From Taiwanofungus camphoratus (taxonomy: Eukaryota > Basidiomycota > Agaricomycetes > Polyporales > Taiwanofungaceae): DNA of 64,000 nucleotides. Below the pieces are notes generated by a model. That model searched no databases. It was not told the DNA's origin and was given only the letters and a program-made list of their open reading frames with translations. The translations under genes and the position numbers were made by a program. This document shows, piece after piece, positions 1 to 11,906 of this stretch; within the stretch, counting starts at the first letter, position 1, and every line of letters starts with the position of its first letter. The stretch is taken from assembly GCA_003999685.1 (NCBI GenBank), contig CP021225.1:1302001-1366000 (forward strand). The letters run 5' to 3'.

Positions 1-643
1 AATCCTGTTACAGTATCTTGCGTATAGCAGTTGCATAATGCCGTAAATCGTCTCGAATGATTCCATCCGTATCTAGGACCTCATTAAGTTCTAGTGAGTG
101 TCCCTTGCCGATACCTGCCTGGTCTTTGCCGCAGAATGACACCGCACAGTACCAAATACATTCATGTTTTAGCTTTGCCACTTCGACATATGAGTCGTCA
201 ATTTGTATTCCTTGAGGATTGTGGTCACTAGAAGCTGAGAGTCATCGCGATGAAAGTTCGCATGTGAGTTTGAAAGTTTCTATGCGATTCGAGACGCGGC
301 CTGCTTACATAATTTGACAATAAATATCCAACATAAAATTACTGAAGGAAAAATAAACAGACGTCGAGCGCCACTACGCCGGCCTTGCTTTTTTACTCAA
401 CTTTATGCATTGTCACCTCGTGTATCGCTTTCTTTCTCGGAAACATACACCCAAATGTACAGTGGTACTTCTTTCATCTGATAGCGAACCTGCTGACACT
501 GTACGTACAGAGGCTATCCGAGTCTGCCTGTGTCATATGTACACACGCTTTCAAACTGGATCGTCTTGATTTCACCTCGTCTTATAACAGAGGGATCGCG
601 CTCTCCCGAGGTGCGTCACCCATTAATACTCAGAGCGAGCAAT
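1..643. other. Intergenic, no gene seen
   Basis: No supported gene. Short open frames here have no recognisable motif and no plausible splice partners. The 3' part is presumably the promoter and 5' UTR of the plus-strand gene that begins near 644. Confidence 0.5.
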
Positions 644-3364
644 ATGCTAAGTACTTTGCAAAGTGCCATGCAATCCGAATTCGCGCAACAATTCAGTAAT
701 GATATTGACATCGATGCGAACGCGGATTCCGACTCGCTTTTTGGTTCCCCTCCACCCTCGCCAGGCGGCAGAGGTAGGTCACCGTCACTGCCACCGCTAG
801 CTCTACCTAGCGGTGCATGTTCTGCACAAAACGTGGGGACCCTTGCACTTCCTGGTTCCCATCTTGTCGCTGAACTCCCAGTCCATCCGCCAGCGTCGTC
901 ACTGCACACTGGGTTACAATCTGCCGTAGCGACTCGGCCGTCTTTACCCCAAAATCCTCCCGCAAGATTTTCAACTGTACCCGCTTCAGCGCCAACGTCG
1001 GCGTCTGGCGTTCCCCGCTCTCTACAAGCGCATAGAACTAGGAAGGGTAAAGAAAGGGCCTCAGCATCGTCTCGCTCTTCTACTCCGCGACCTACTCCTC
1101 CCCCAATCGAACTTCCCTCCCCTGATGAGCCCCCACCACCCAACTTTCTGCGGAACCAGCAAGCACTTCTTGGGCTTGCGGGTCTCGTTGGCGGGATCAA
1201 TCCCGCAAACCTATCCACTCGTGTGGCTCGTGGCTCGTCTGCTCGCAATCCTATTGTCATCAACGACACTGACACCGAACCTCCTGCGAATGCAGGGCCC
1301 CTCACAAGTCAACCGCCATCGCTTGCCCGCCGACCGCTTGCTGCATCCACGACCCTTCCACAACAATTGCCACCGCCGACAGGAGAGGAGGTTCTTGCAA
1401 CGCTTGTGAGCCAAAAAAACATCTTCCCGGTCGTCGAATCCCTGCTTCGTCTCCTGGCTGGTTCCGCTCAATCTGCCCCACTGCCACCTCACCTCCCGAC
1501 GCGAACAGGGTGGGAGCGTGTTGCCCCGGGGAGTGCCCCTGCGTTGAAAAGACGGAAACTGAACAAAGTTCCGGCAGGCGCGGCGGATTGGGACGTACCA
1601 TATCCATTCCAAAGTGGACAAGGTCCCGCAGACTATCAAATGACGTGGGCGCGCGAGCGTGCCAGGCAGCTCCTTGCGGACTTGGTAGGCCTTGTCCAGG
1701 GCGCGGCGAAGAAGGCCGCAGTGAAGGCTTATTATCAGCAGCAGGACAGAGAAAGGAGAAGGAAGTGGATGGAACGAGGAGGGGAGATCAAGATCGCCGG
1801 CCATTATAGGCCCGAGACGGCGTTCTACGGACTTGAAGGACACAGGCAGACCCAGCAAGGTTCTCGAAGTAGATCTATGTCGGGAACGAGTACGCCTATC
1901 CCGAGCACGAGTGCTCAGGTCGGCGGGAGTACCCGTGGTGCTGGAGAATTGGCTGAGCAACGCGCCGGTGACGCAGGACAGCAGTCTTTAGTATCTTTTG
2001 AAGACGTAATGGCGTCTTTCCTGGGCTCAACGGATCAGCATCAACCCGGTCTGTCTAATACAAGTGCACAAGAACAGGCCACAACTTCATTTAGTGCGCA
2101 TTTCACCTCTCCCTCGCCTACGCTCGCGGAAAGCACGCCACCGTTCTTCAATGACTGGCTCACATTACTCAATGCATTTCCACCCGGAGACCCGAACGAC
2201 CCCAATATCAGCCCTGCATATGACGACACACTAGACGCCTTCGCATCCGCCTCTGCTTCTGTTCCAAACTCCCTGTTCGGCGACCCAACATATACCCAAT
2301 CTCAGGCTTCTGTTCGGGATACACCGTCAACGAACGAATCTATTCCTGACTACCTCATAGATCCGGCGTTGTTCGCGCTCTCCCCACTACCTCCCTCAAA
2401 TCAGGTGTCAGCTACGTTGATCGCTCCCGCTATAAGACCAGAAGCAGAGCCAAGTACCGGCGCGCCTTCTACTCCGACATTAACCAGCATTGGCTCGCCA
2501 CTCGCGTCGACGGCTGAGCTGGCAGATCCACCTACACCCGACTGGGCATGGGCGTTTGGAGAACCGGATGTTGCAGGGGTGTTCAGCGAGCAAGGTGCGC
2601 TACTTCCGAATATATTACGCCAGATCGGGATTGATGGGAATGCCTGTGCTACCCTTGGTTTAGGTACCGCCGGGGTGGGAAGCGTGGGTGCGTTTGCGAT
2701 GGATTTTGCGAAGGAGTTTGAGACTGCGTGTGCACCTACTGTCCAAGCGCACTCAGCCTCGCGAGCGACCGATCCGTCCACAACAGAGAAGCCACATACC
2801 GAGCCGTTACATAGCGAGGGGATGCCTTTTGTGTCTTCACCCGTACAGACACAGGCGTCACCGTACCAAACGGAGACTCAAAATAACAGCCAGACGCTTG
2901 TGCCATCCCGACTCTCGACCCCATCTCTACCGCAGAGCCAAGCTGCACCTACACCTCGGTTACAGGTCCAGGCTACTTCACCATTTCCTAGTCACCTATG
3001 TGTACAAACCCCATCGTCTGCTCAAACGCACATGCCCGTCCCACAAACGAATATCTTCTCATCATTTCCTCATATAGCGAACGCGGTCTCCAACTTCCTA
3101 ACGAGCTCTGTTCCTGCTGGCCTCTGTACAGCCGGCTATGCGTCACCGGCAACGGCTGCACCCCCATCAACGGCTAAAGAGGCTCGCGCTCGGGTTCTCG
3201 AGCGAGCGCGGTCCTTGCGAGGGGCACTTCAGGCCGCCGCAGAACGTGCGAAGGTGGAGCTCTGGGAGACGACGGTCGAGCAAGGCGTGCTCGTTGGGTT
3301 GGTGAAGGAGCTAGACGCTTCTGTGGATGGTGAAACAGCAGCACAAATAGGCAAGGAAAAATAA
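644..3364 (+). CDS. Large disordered hypothetical protein
   Basis: A single uninterrupted frame of about 906 codons when started at the ATG at 644; the frame is open upstream to 530, so the start is a choice. I do not recognise the product. Most of it is Pro/Ser/Ala/Thr-rich and probably disordered. Two stretches look ordered. One is a charged helical segment near residues 345-425 (around ERARQLLADLVGLVQ and DRERRRKWMERGGE). The other is a C-terminal coiled-coil-like helix (around EARARVLERARSLRGAL). A short hydrophobic-acidic patch, NPIVINDTDTE, resembles a SUMO-interacting motif (inference). There is no signal peptide, membrane segment or catalytic motif. A nuclear regulatory or scaffold role is possible but not shown. 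The long open frame and coding-like composition make it a real gene. Confidence 0.75.
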   Translation: MLSTLQSAMQSEFAQQFSNDIDIDANADSDSLFGSPPPSPGGRGRSPSLPPLALPSGACSAQNVGTLALPGSHLVAELPVHPPASSLHTGLQSAVATRPSLPQNPPARFSTVPASAPTSASGVPRSLQAHRTRKGKERASASSRSSTPRPTPPPIELPSPDEPPPPNFLRNQQALLGLAGLVGGINPANLSTRVARGSSARNPIVINDTDTEPPANAGPLTSQPPSLARRPLAASTTLPQQLPPPTGEEVLATLVSQKNIFPVVESLLRLLAGSAQSAPLPPHLPTRTGWERVAPGSAPALKRRKLNKVPAGAADWDVPYPFQSGQGPADYQMTWARERARQLLADLVGLVQGAAKKAAVKAYYQQQDRERRRKWMERGGEIKIAGHYRPETAFYGLEGHRQTQQGSRSRSMSGTSTPIPSTSAQVGGSTRGAGELAEQRAGDAGQQSLVSFEDVMASFLGSTDQHQPGLSNTSAQEQATTSFSAHFTSPSPTLAESTPPFFNDWLTLLNAFPPGDPNDPNISPAYDDTLDAFASASASVPNSLFGDPTYTQSQASVRDTPSTNESIPDYLIDPALFALSPLPPSNQVSATLIAPAIRPEAEPSTGAPSTPTLTSIGSPLASTAELADPPTPDWAWAFGEPDVAGVFSEQGALLPNILRQIGIDGNACATLGLGTAGVGSVGAFAMDFAKEFETACAPTVQAHSASRATDPSTTEKPHTEPLHSEGMPFVSSPVQTQASPYQTETQNNSQTLVPSRLSTPSLPQSQAAPTPRLQVQATSPFPSHLCVQTPSSAQTHMPVPQTNIFSSFPHIANAVSNFLTSSVPAGLCTAGYASPATAAPPSTAKEARARVLERARSLRGALQAAAERAKVELWETTVEQGVLVGLVKELDASVDGETAAQIGKEK

Positions 3365-3838
3365 AGATAATGCTTGGGCGTGTATGCGACTGGCTGAATT
3401 TTTAAAAGCCATTTGATGTGCGATTGGCTGTTGGAATCATGGTGTCAATGTGTTATTCAAGCTCGGCCTCAATCTTGCAAGTACAAAAGTGAGCTTCCAA
3501 CAATGAAGCATTAAAGGTAGAGCGTCTACGCAGTTGATCTCGTCGAGTCGACTCGAGGAACTTCAATTGTTCTGAGACGCGATGAACATTCGAGAGGAAA
3601 GCTATAAGTTGCCCTGGGTACATGGAAATTGGCCGTCGCCGGAAAACACATGGACTCCTCTCTAGTCAGAGTACAGCTTTACAATAGTCTGCAATATACT
3701 GCATTGAAATGATTGGCATCACTGGATGTTTGACGAAGCAGGAATGTCCTTCATAAGGTAAGAGTATACATAACAGGAGAGACATGTAGTACATTCGCCT
3801 CAGTAATGAAGACAAGGCTTAAGTATGATTTGTCCCAA

Positions 3839-3892
3839 CGGTCTCGGGACGAGGAAAGCGTAGTACGCTTTCCTCGTCCCGTCCCGAGACCG
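3839..3892. repeat. Long hairpin (inverted repeat) in the BUB1 upstream region
   Basis: The left arm of 22 nt (3839-3860, beginning CGGTCTCGGGACGAGG) and the right arm (3866-3892) are exact reverse complements, except that the right arm has five extra bases where GTCCC is duplicated in tandem. The loop is only TAGTA. It is not flanked by an obvious target-site duplication. It may be a cruciform-forming promoter element or the remnant of a foldback insertion. Confidence 0.85.
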
Positions 3893-3921
3893 TAAAGGCT
3901 TCATCGCGCATCACGTGCACG

Positions 3922-3927
3922 ACGCGT
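3922..3927 (+). promoter_or_regulatory. ACGCGT (MCB-like) box upstream of BUB1
   Basis: ACGCGT lies 109 bp before the BUB1 ATG, next to a CACGTG palindrome at 3912-3917. ACGCGT is the MluI cell-cycle box bound by the fungal MBF complex (known in yeasts). A role here is inferred from position and from the cell-cycle role of the gene. Confidence 0.4.
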
Positions 3928-4035
3928 CGAACACGAACTTGCCGCAAGGCTCTTGCTTGCCGCCAGGTATCGACCTGATACTATATGCGCATCGACATAA
4001 TCGAGCCTGTCGTCGCCACCTCTTTGATATCTTGA

Positions 4036-7000
4036 ATGGAGCAAGGCTTATCTTCAAGCCAGCTTTCCAAGGAGCGTGAACAATACAGGGCCCAGATTGC
4101 CACTGCCCTCCAGGAAGACCCCGACCCCCTCACCGCCTACGACGGCTTTGTGAAATGGACGCTCGACAACTACCCCAGAGAACAGCTCTCTCACTCTGGA
4201 CTGATTGAGCTGCTAGAGGAGGCAACACGGCGGTTCAAGGACGACACGGCGTACAAAGGGGACCTGAGGTATCTCAAAATATGGTCGTTGTATGCCAGTC
4301 ATGTCGAAGACCCGACCACCATTTATGCCTTCCTTCTAGCCCATGACATTGGTACAGTATACGCCCAGACGTACTGGGAGTACGCTACTGCTTTAGAGAG
4401 GAGCGGGCGGTGAGTCGTACATGTGTGTACTGACTGTCTTGACATATAAGTTTGGTGTATCGCAGGCGCCCACAGGCTGAAGCTATCTACCAACAGGGCA
4501 TACAACGACGTGCACGTCCTGTAGAACCTCTAAGGCGACGCTATGAGGAGTTTAAGGGTCGTTCCGGCGCGCCTCCTCTTTCAGCCTCTGACTCATCCCT
4601 GTGGAAGACTGCACCACCGCAGACCCAGGCCCTCCGCCGTGACCCGCTCATGAACCATAGTTCTAATAAGCCCTCCGTTCAGGAGTCGTCCTCTTCCTCT
4701 TCCTCTGCCCTGGCCAAGCATACCCATGACCGCTATGCCCCCATGCTCGCGCCGCCTGTGCCCGGCAAGCGCCCAGAGAAGCTGCGCTTCAACCTATCTC
4801 TCCTTTTTACCGAGGATGGCACTGAATATAGCATGCAAGAAGCGCGGGCACGTTCTATGGGGTTGCTTGGCAAGAAGTGGGGCCCACCACCCCCATCCGA
4901 GGTCGTGCGTATCGACTTCAAGGACGGGCCGGGCACGCGGGGCACACGCACACTCACCGGGCGGAAGGGCTTCGCGGGCGGAGAGCCGACGGTGACGCTC
5001 GCGACAAAGGAGGCGCTTGCAGATGTGTTTGGGATGTACAACTCACCAGAGAAGTCGATGCGCTTTGGCGCGGTCGCCGGCAGCAAGCATGCGCCAGTGC
5101 GTAAGGTTGATCCTGTTACGCCTGTCGCTCTGCAGAGCCAGTTTAGGGCGGTCAGTAACGAGAATGCAAACGTGCCTGCGAAAACACCGAGTAAGTGCCA
5201 CACTTGTCAAGTTGATATTGATCTAATGCGGTTTGTTCGCTCATACCCAGCATTTCAGCCGTTCGTGGATGAAAACGTCAAGCGCAAGGAGAATAACATG
5301 CCAGCACCACCATCAAAGGTGAAAATTCGTATCTTTCTCTTAAGCTCACAACTGATCACCTTAACAGTTCAAACCGTTTGTTGACCCGGAACCGCCGAGC
5401 AAACTGCCCACTTTCACACCCCAGCTTGGCCGACGTGCTCTGTCTATCAAAGAGTCAACTACGCCGGCTCCGAAGTCAGTTTCGGATAAGAATGCACATG
5501 CACTGAAACCGCCGAATGTACTCAAACCTATTTCTGAGGAATCCAGACCCGCAGCGGTCTTCTCTACTGTATTCACTCCTTTACCGGCTGCACAGAAAGA
5601 CAGGCCACAAATCCGTAGAGATGTCTTCATCGAGGAACAGGCCCGAGGAAACAGCGCAAACACCTCTCCCTTAGAGGGCGTGAATGTATTTCAAGCGCCT
5701 GTGAAGGTGTTCAGTCGACCGCCCTCGCAAAACGAAAATGCACCTGTCGCACAAGCGAGTGTATTCAAACCCTTTGTCGATGCGGCCGACGCCAACAAGA
5801 TGCCGGCTGCGCCTTCCACGCGCGCTGTGCTGAGCGAGCGCACGCCTTTCCAGGCGTTCACCCCGCGGTCAATACCAGGGTCCCAGGAGCAGCAGCATGA
5901 AGACGACACGGATGACACGGATGAGGATCCGTACGACGAATATGGAGAACAAGGCGCCGAGTTTGACAATATCCCTGCCGCTCAGGAGGGCGAAGACAGT
6001 ATGTATGATGATGACCCGGTCGAAGATGCAGACTACCATGCTCCTTTGGGGGGACGGTTTGGCCAATTCAACGTCATGACACCGATCACGGAGCGGACAT
6101 TTGAATATACCGCAAGCACGCGGGCATCGGGTACGCCGAATGGCATGCTGGAAGGAATTCAAATATACCGCGACCCAGTGGAGACTGCTGAATTGCTCGC
6201 TGCGGAGTTGCGAGAGGACGATCAGCAACGAGTAGAATCAGCGACTGCGTTGCTTGAAGAGAAGACAGGTGCGCTCAGTCTGTCGGATGCTCTCTCTGTA
6301 GCGTCGACATTCAAGCCGCCAAACCCCTGCAATCCGTTCGATCCGCCAATCGTGTCGACATTGCTGTCTCTCATCCCTGCGGATCATGGTTTTCACGACC
6401 TCAGACAACAGGAGGCAAATCAACTGAATGCGCTTCAGAAGTTTGCTAAACAGAAGACGCGTCGAACAAGTGGGAACACCACCTCCACGCGTCTAATGGA
6501 ACAAGCGGAGACTCTGGAAGTCAGTCTGTTCGATCGCCGTTTCTCAGTGACCGACAAGTTGGGCGAAGGAGGGTTCGGCGCTGTCTTTGAAGCCAAAGAC
6601 CTGCATATGATCACCGAACGTGACGATGAGGATGAAGATGAGGAGCTAGACGAAAAGTGCAAGGTGGCTTTGAAGGTAGTCAAACCACGGAATCTGTGGG
6701 AGTTCCATGTCTTGCGCAGAATACATCGCACTCTCCCAGCACATCTCCGACGATCTGTGATCACGCCACAAGCCTTGTACGCCTTCGGTGACGAGAGTTT
6801 TCTCGTGCTCGAGCTGTGCAAGCAAGGGACGCTTCTGGACATTGTCAATCGGGCAAGCCAGGCAGGCATCACACAACAAGGCGCCTGCCTGGACGAGCTC
6901 CTTGTCATGTTCTTCGCGATCGAGCTTATGCGTCTGTTAGAGGGTCTGCACAATGCGGGTTTCATTCATGGTGACGTCAAGATCGACAATTGTCTTTTGC

Positions 7001-7566
7001 GCCTCGAGGATGTGCCTGGCCCTGCGTCCGCGTGGTCTAGCGCATACCAGCCCTCCGGCGAGGGCGGTTGGAGCTATAAAGGCATTAAAATGATAGACTT
7101 CGGGCGCACCATCGACACGCGGCTGTTTCCCGCTGGACAACGATACGTGGCGGAGTGGCCGACGGACGCGCGTGATTGTCTTGACATGCGGGAGGGTCGG
7201 CCGTGGACGTTCCAGACCGATTACTTCGGGCTTGCAGGGATTATATACTGCATGCTGTATGGGAAATACATCGAGGCCCCATCCGTTGTTCCTGCCTCCG
7301 CCGCGGAAGAAGAGCAGCGATACAAGCTTTCCACACCATTTAAACGATACTGGCAGGTCGATCTATGGACGAGATTGTTTGATGTACTACTGAACCCTTG
7401 CCTTGTACGTCCAGACGGGCAGCTACCCGTTTGCGAGGAGCTGGCGGATCTGCGGATGGAGATGGAAACATGGCTTCAAACAAATTGCAATCGTGCCAGT
7501 AATAGCTTGAAGGGACTTCTCAAGAAAATCGGCATTTCAATCTTAGGTGGTAAGGATAGCCGATGA
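4036..7566 (+). CDS. BUB1: Spindle checkpoint kinase Bub1 with Mad3-type N-terminus
   Basis: Four exons (4036-4409, 4466-5190, 5251-5318, 5368-7566) give 1121 residues. Residues 1-165 form the Mad3/BUB1 TPR region, ending in the typical IYQQGIQRRARPVEPL segment. A KEN motif is at about 379-381. FQPFVD/FKPFVD repeats surround it. A conserved motif, FNVMTPITERT, is at about 623-633. The kinase domain covers about 781-1121, with glycine loop GEGGFGAVF, VALKVVK lysine near 825, HGDVKIDN near 923-930 and DFG near 966, so it looks catalytically competent. The family binds kinetochores (Bub3, Knl1) and delays anaphase. Carrying KEN plus kinase in one polypeptide matches an undivided Mad3/Bub1 gene. 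Introns 1-3 all have clean GT-AG borders and phase-consistent joins. Confidence 0.95.
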
Positions 7567-7919
7567 CATAGTCAAATAGGGAACGCATGCTGCGCTGTTG
7601 TATTCCTGTCTAGACCTTGTAGATTATACCACCTCCACAACAACATACCTTCAACATTGTATTCCGCTTACAACATACGTTATGACTTGTCACATGCTCT
7701 GTATGCATTTTTGTGATTTTCGAGGTGCATTGCATCACAACAAACAGATTGCAGCGAACAACATGACGAACAACCAAAGACAACACTGAACGCAACGATG
7801 GTACACACAAGCCGCCCCTGACATCGAGCCCGCAGCTCGTGCCGAGCCAATGGCTCCTCGACCTCCATCATAGGGCAAACAGTATGAACAGCTACGCCAC
7901 GCGATAGTCGTACATCGCC
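7567..7919. other. Short convergent spacer between BUB1 and PBP1
   Basis: The 3' UTRs of two convergent genes meet here. Only short antisense frames are present and no feature is supported. Confidence 0.6.
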
Positions 7920-10900
7920 TTAGGCGTGGCCGACGCCGCCCATGGGGACAGGCGGTGCCTGTGAGGCATCGTATGGATGTGGAGGTCCAGGCGGGGGCAT
8001 CATCATGTAAGGGACCGCATGTTGCACTGAAACCAAGTGAAGTTAACTCGGATGACTACCCGACAGCCATAAATAATAGTGAAACTGACGTTGGGGACTT
8101 TGGTGGTAGTATGGGTGCGCGTGGGACGGGATCGGAGTTGGGGGCATAGACGGTCGCGGGGCGGCTCCATTTGGCGGAGGATATGCGCCAGGGGGAGGGG
8201 GTGGCGGCATGTAGGCTTGTGGCGCTGGACACGAATACAAAAACAGTCAGCTATGACATTTAGAAGTAATGAGAGAAGTCTTACGGGGCATTTGGCCCAT
8301 TGGGGTAGTGGGGTACATCGCTATTACAGTACATATCCTGATTGACACAACGGTAATAGTAAGAAGACAATGCGCGACATACCGTTCGGAGGCATGTGTG
8401 GATATGGCATATGTTGCATGAACGGCGGACCTGGGATATACGCACCCGGTGGGGGCGGCCCCATCCCAGGCATCATTGGCTACATACAAATACCGTGAGC
8501 ATCTAAGCCTGACCATTTCATCCCATTGGAAACTGACCTGCCCTGGATAACCATAGGGGTAAGGGGCGTACACATAGCCGCGCGCAGCAGCCTGCGCGGC
8601 GGAGTCTTCCTCGTATGACGGAGGCGGCATGGGCGGCGGAGGAGGAGGGGCCATATGAGGAGATTGCTGTTGAGGCTGTACCTGAAGTGGCGGGAACATC
8701 TGCATGTAGCGCTTGCCCTGGTACGGCCACATTGGTGCTGCGCAGACACGACATATCAGCGATCGCTTGACTCTAATATATTTTCCGCAGTATGGAAGGC
8801 CATATAAGGGTGCAAGGAGCTTACCAACTTGTGCTGCCTCCACGACCTTGTGGTACTTGAACGGGTTGAAATCTTCTTTGATGTACACGGGCGGGCCTTT
8901 CTTTAGTACACGCGTGCCGAAGAACGGGTTCGGCGGGCCTTGCGCCTGCGGCGACGTGCTACCGTCGGCAGGCTTGGTCTTCGGAGAGGCAGATGAGGAC
9001 GATGTGCCATTGGGATTTGGCGAGCCACCCTGCAAGTATGGACAGCGATCCCAATCAGACGTTGCGCGCATCGCTAAATGGAGGGGACATCAAATGGAAT
9101 GACGTACAGGAGGCGAGAAAGGCTTGACGTTTGGTCTGAACGAATTTGCGTTCGCATTCAGCCGGTTCGCGGCGGCAGCAGCAGCGGGAGACAGAGGGCT
9201 ATTTGAGGCAGGGGGCTGGGAGCGCGCTCCCGAGGATGTAGTAGTACTCGCGCCAGAAGCCGAAACACTCGCCGGCGTGCTCGTGCGCTTGCCCTTGAAG
9301 GGCGGAATGGGCTGGATGATCATACTAATCCTCTTGGCAGGCTCTCCCGCTTTCGCCTGCGTTCCCGCCGGCTTCTGTGTCCCCGAAGCACCTGCAGCGG
9401 GAGAGGTAGACTTGTGAATGGGCGGCTTAGCGCTGGACGGCGGGTTCTGCGAAGTGGGGGCGACGCGCACGACAGTGGGAGAGGCGGTGAGTGTGACGGT
9501 GGTGCCGATCGCACGCGCGTGCGTGGACTCGGCATCGCGGGTGGATTTTTCGCGAATCTGGCGCTGCTTGTCTTCGTCCTTGGCGAGGATAGGCACGAGA
9601 TCGTCCGGGATGGGCTTGTTGAGCTGTGTATAGCAAACAGGTCAGGCGATGCTGGGTGATAATGACGGGAACCGGAGACGCACCTTAAAGTTCTGGCTGA
9701 ACTTAACGAGCTCTGCCATACGCTTATCCATCTCGTTCTTCATGAGCGCCTGTTTCTTCTTGAGGAGCCGGTCCTTCTCGTTCGACACGAAGTCACGAAA
9801 CGCGGGGACCGCATCTACTGCGGGCTATAATATATACCGAGCCAGTAACGTACCAGTCAATCTTTACCTTCCCTGCGCTTCAACCCAGGCATCAGCAGGA
9901 AGACGCACCTTGCCACCAGCTGCAGGTGCAGGTGAAGGAGTCTTCGGAGGGGGAGTTCCCGTGGCTGTCTGGGTCTTGCCGACAATGGAACCATCTGGAG
10001 CGTTTACTGCGACTTTAGGGACATCCGATTTGGGATTGAGAACCGTAGTGGGGTTTATGCCGGGTTTACGCGCCCCTGGAGGAACGTATGCATTCACGCT
10101 GCGCACAACGGCGCCGTACCTATGATGCAAGCCTGTCAGCGAAGACTAGGTAAGAAAGGGGGAGCAGGACGCACTTGTCTTCCTCATTGGTGCTGCCATC
10201 GCCGACAGGGTTCTGTGTTCGCTCCTCCGCAATGTGCGGATTGTTCGTCGTAGACTATATCAGCGCCCGACCCGACCAAACGTCAATCGGTGAAATATCA
10301 GTCACTACTAACCCCACACCCACCTGCATAATCTCATTGGCAATCGCCGCCGCCCGCCGCTCACGCTCCTTATAGTCCGGTGCATTCCGATCCAGCCGCG
10401 TCGTGTACGCCTCCTCGTCGAAGCCCGCGCGGACGCCGAACAGGCGCTCGTTTACCGCGAACTGGTCCCACGCCGCCCCGCCCGTGCCCGCACCGGGCCC
10501 GAACGTCAGCTCGTCCCGCCCACCCGCACCGTTCAATGTTGACGGGGCAGACGGCCGCGGGGATGTCGGCGCGGAGGCGTTGGACGTGGAGGAGGCCACG
10601 ACGACTTCATCGGGCTGCCACGCTTGCAGCTCGCGCTCGCGTCGCGCTAGTCCGGTTTTGCTGATATCGGTGTCGGTCTTGAAGCCTGTGCGTTCAAGTA
10701 TACCCTGTCGTCAGTTGTATGTCTCAACACCCACGAGCAGTCCATGGAATGGCATGCAGAGGTGCTCCACCTCTGACATCCGGACCCGAATAGCACCCAA
10801 ATGAAATGAACAACTCGACACTCACTATCGCCATTCTGGGCGGGCGTCCTTGCGTCCGCGGGGCCCGAGGTCCATTGGTCAATGTTCGTCGCCGCGATGA

Positions 10901-11906
10901 AGAGCTGGTCCTTGAGCGGCGCGCCGGGACTCGACAGCTCCTTCACGTCCCGCAGCGTCACGCCCGTCGTGTCACCCTCCCCGCTTGTCGACGCCACCGT
11001 TCCCTCGTACCGCACATTCGTCTTTGTCGACAGCGTGATCGTCGTACCCTGCAGCGAGTGCACGACATAGGGACATGTCAGCGAAATAGGGTCGACAGCA
11101 TACCAAACGGCACCAGAAGCTAGTGTGCGAGCCAAACTGCACGAGTCCCGCCAGTCTGTGCTGGCCAGGGTTCCTCTCGCGCAAAGGTTCTCGATGACAG
11201 AACCTGGCGCTTAAGCCCGCCGACTGTCGAGCACGATTTCGAAACCTCGGGACTTGTACAATCGTGAATCACAGATGTCCTGTCAGATCCAGCGGATAAT
11301 AGATATTGTCCTGAACCACTCCAACTCGCCTACTACCCTTTGCATGCTAGATAGGCAGGATCCGAATAGCGGCAACTCAGGGCCTGCAGGTGGGCGGTAA
11401 CCTGCGGACATGCAGGCAACACGCCTCCAACGGCCATCGTCTGCCCTAGCATGCCATTGTATCCGCCGACGATGAGCGCAAGCCGCCGAGAACATTGCCC
11501 AGTTCACCAGCCTAGCTCCGGTGGCAACATAAGGGAGATGGAGACGCACCGTCAATCCAGAGAGCTGCGCGAGCACGCGCTCGTGCGGGGCGTCCTTGTC
11601 TGCGCGCGGACCACCCTGTGTGCCGTTGGTGTGGCCCAGGGGTGGGAAGGCGCCGGGACTCCCAGGCTGTGCACCGTTGGGCAGGCGCGCGCTGGCGGCG
11701 CCGGGAGAGAACGTCGGTGATGCGCGTGGACCTGTCCATGCGGGGCCTCGTCTGCAGATGCGGGGTCGAGCGGGAGCAGGCCGGTGGAAAGAGCGTCAGA
11801 TACGGTCAGATAGCGGTGAACGGCGGACACAGAGAGAGACAGACCGGGCGGCGGGCTCTGGCATGCCTTTCCTCTGTGGTTTGGGTTGTCTCGCGGTCGT
11901 GGCCAT
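7920..11906 (-). CDS. PBP1: Ataxin-2 homologue Pbp1 (poly(A)-binding-protein binding)
   Basis: A multi-exon gene read from ATG 11906 to TAA 7922-7920. Exon 1 is 11906-11845 and exon 2 is 11751-11550, ending in HERVLAQLSGLT. Exon 3 (11048-10826) carries the ataxin-type LSm fold (GTTITLSTKTNVRYEGTVAS). Exon 4 (10685-10324) carries the LsmAD domain (FKTDTDISKT, WDQFAVNERLFGV, RAAAIANEI). The next exons hold KYGAVVRSVNAYVPPGA. A PAM2 motif for binding the Pab1 MLLE domain follows (LNANANSFRPNVKPFSP). The tail is Pro/Met-rich low complexity, ending VPMGGVGHA. The family acts in stress granules, poly(A) tail control and TORC1 signalling. The intron splitting the LSm fold is long (about 500 bp). The junction near 9,850-9,930 is uncertain; a GTGCGT donor after GGK fits phase best. 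Confidence 0.92.

Larger units (their letters stand above)
3365..4035. other. Intergenic region upstream of BUB1
   Basis: No ORF worth calling. It holds a long near-perfect hairpin at 3839-3892 and, closer to BUB1, a CACGTG E-box at 3912-3917 and an ACGCGT box at 3922-3927. The 3' half is the likely BUB1 promoter. Confidence 0.6.

Noticed and set aside
616-1305. Long minus-strand frames opposite the hypothetical gene at 644-3364
   Set aside because: Antisense shadows of a GC-rich coding region, with no family features.
4733-5203. 156-codon minus frame inside BUB1 exon 2
   Set aside because: Opposite a well-supported BUB1 exon.
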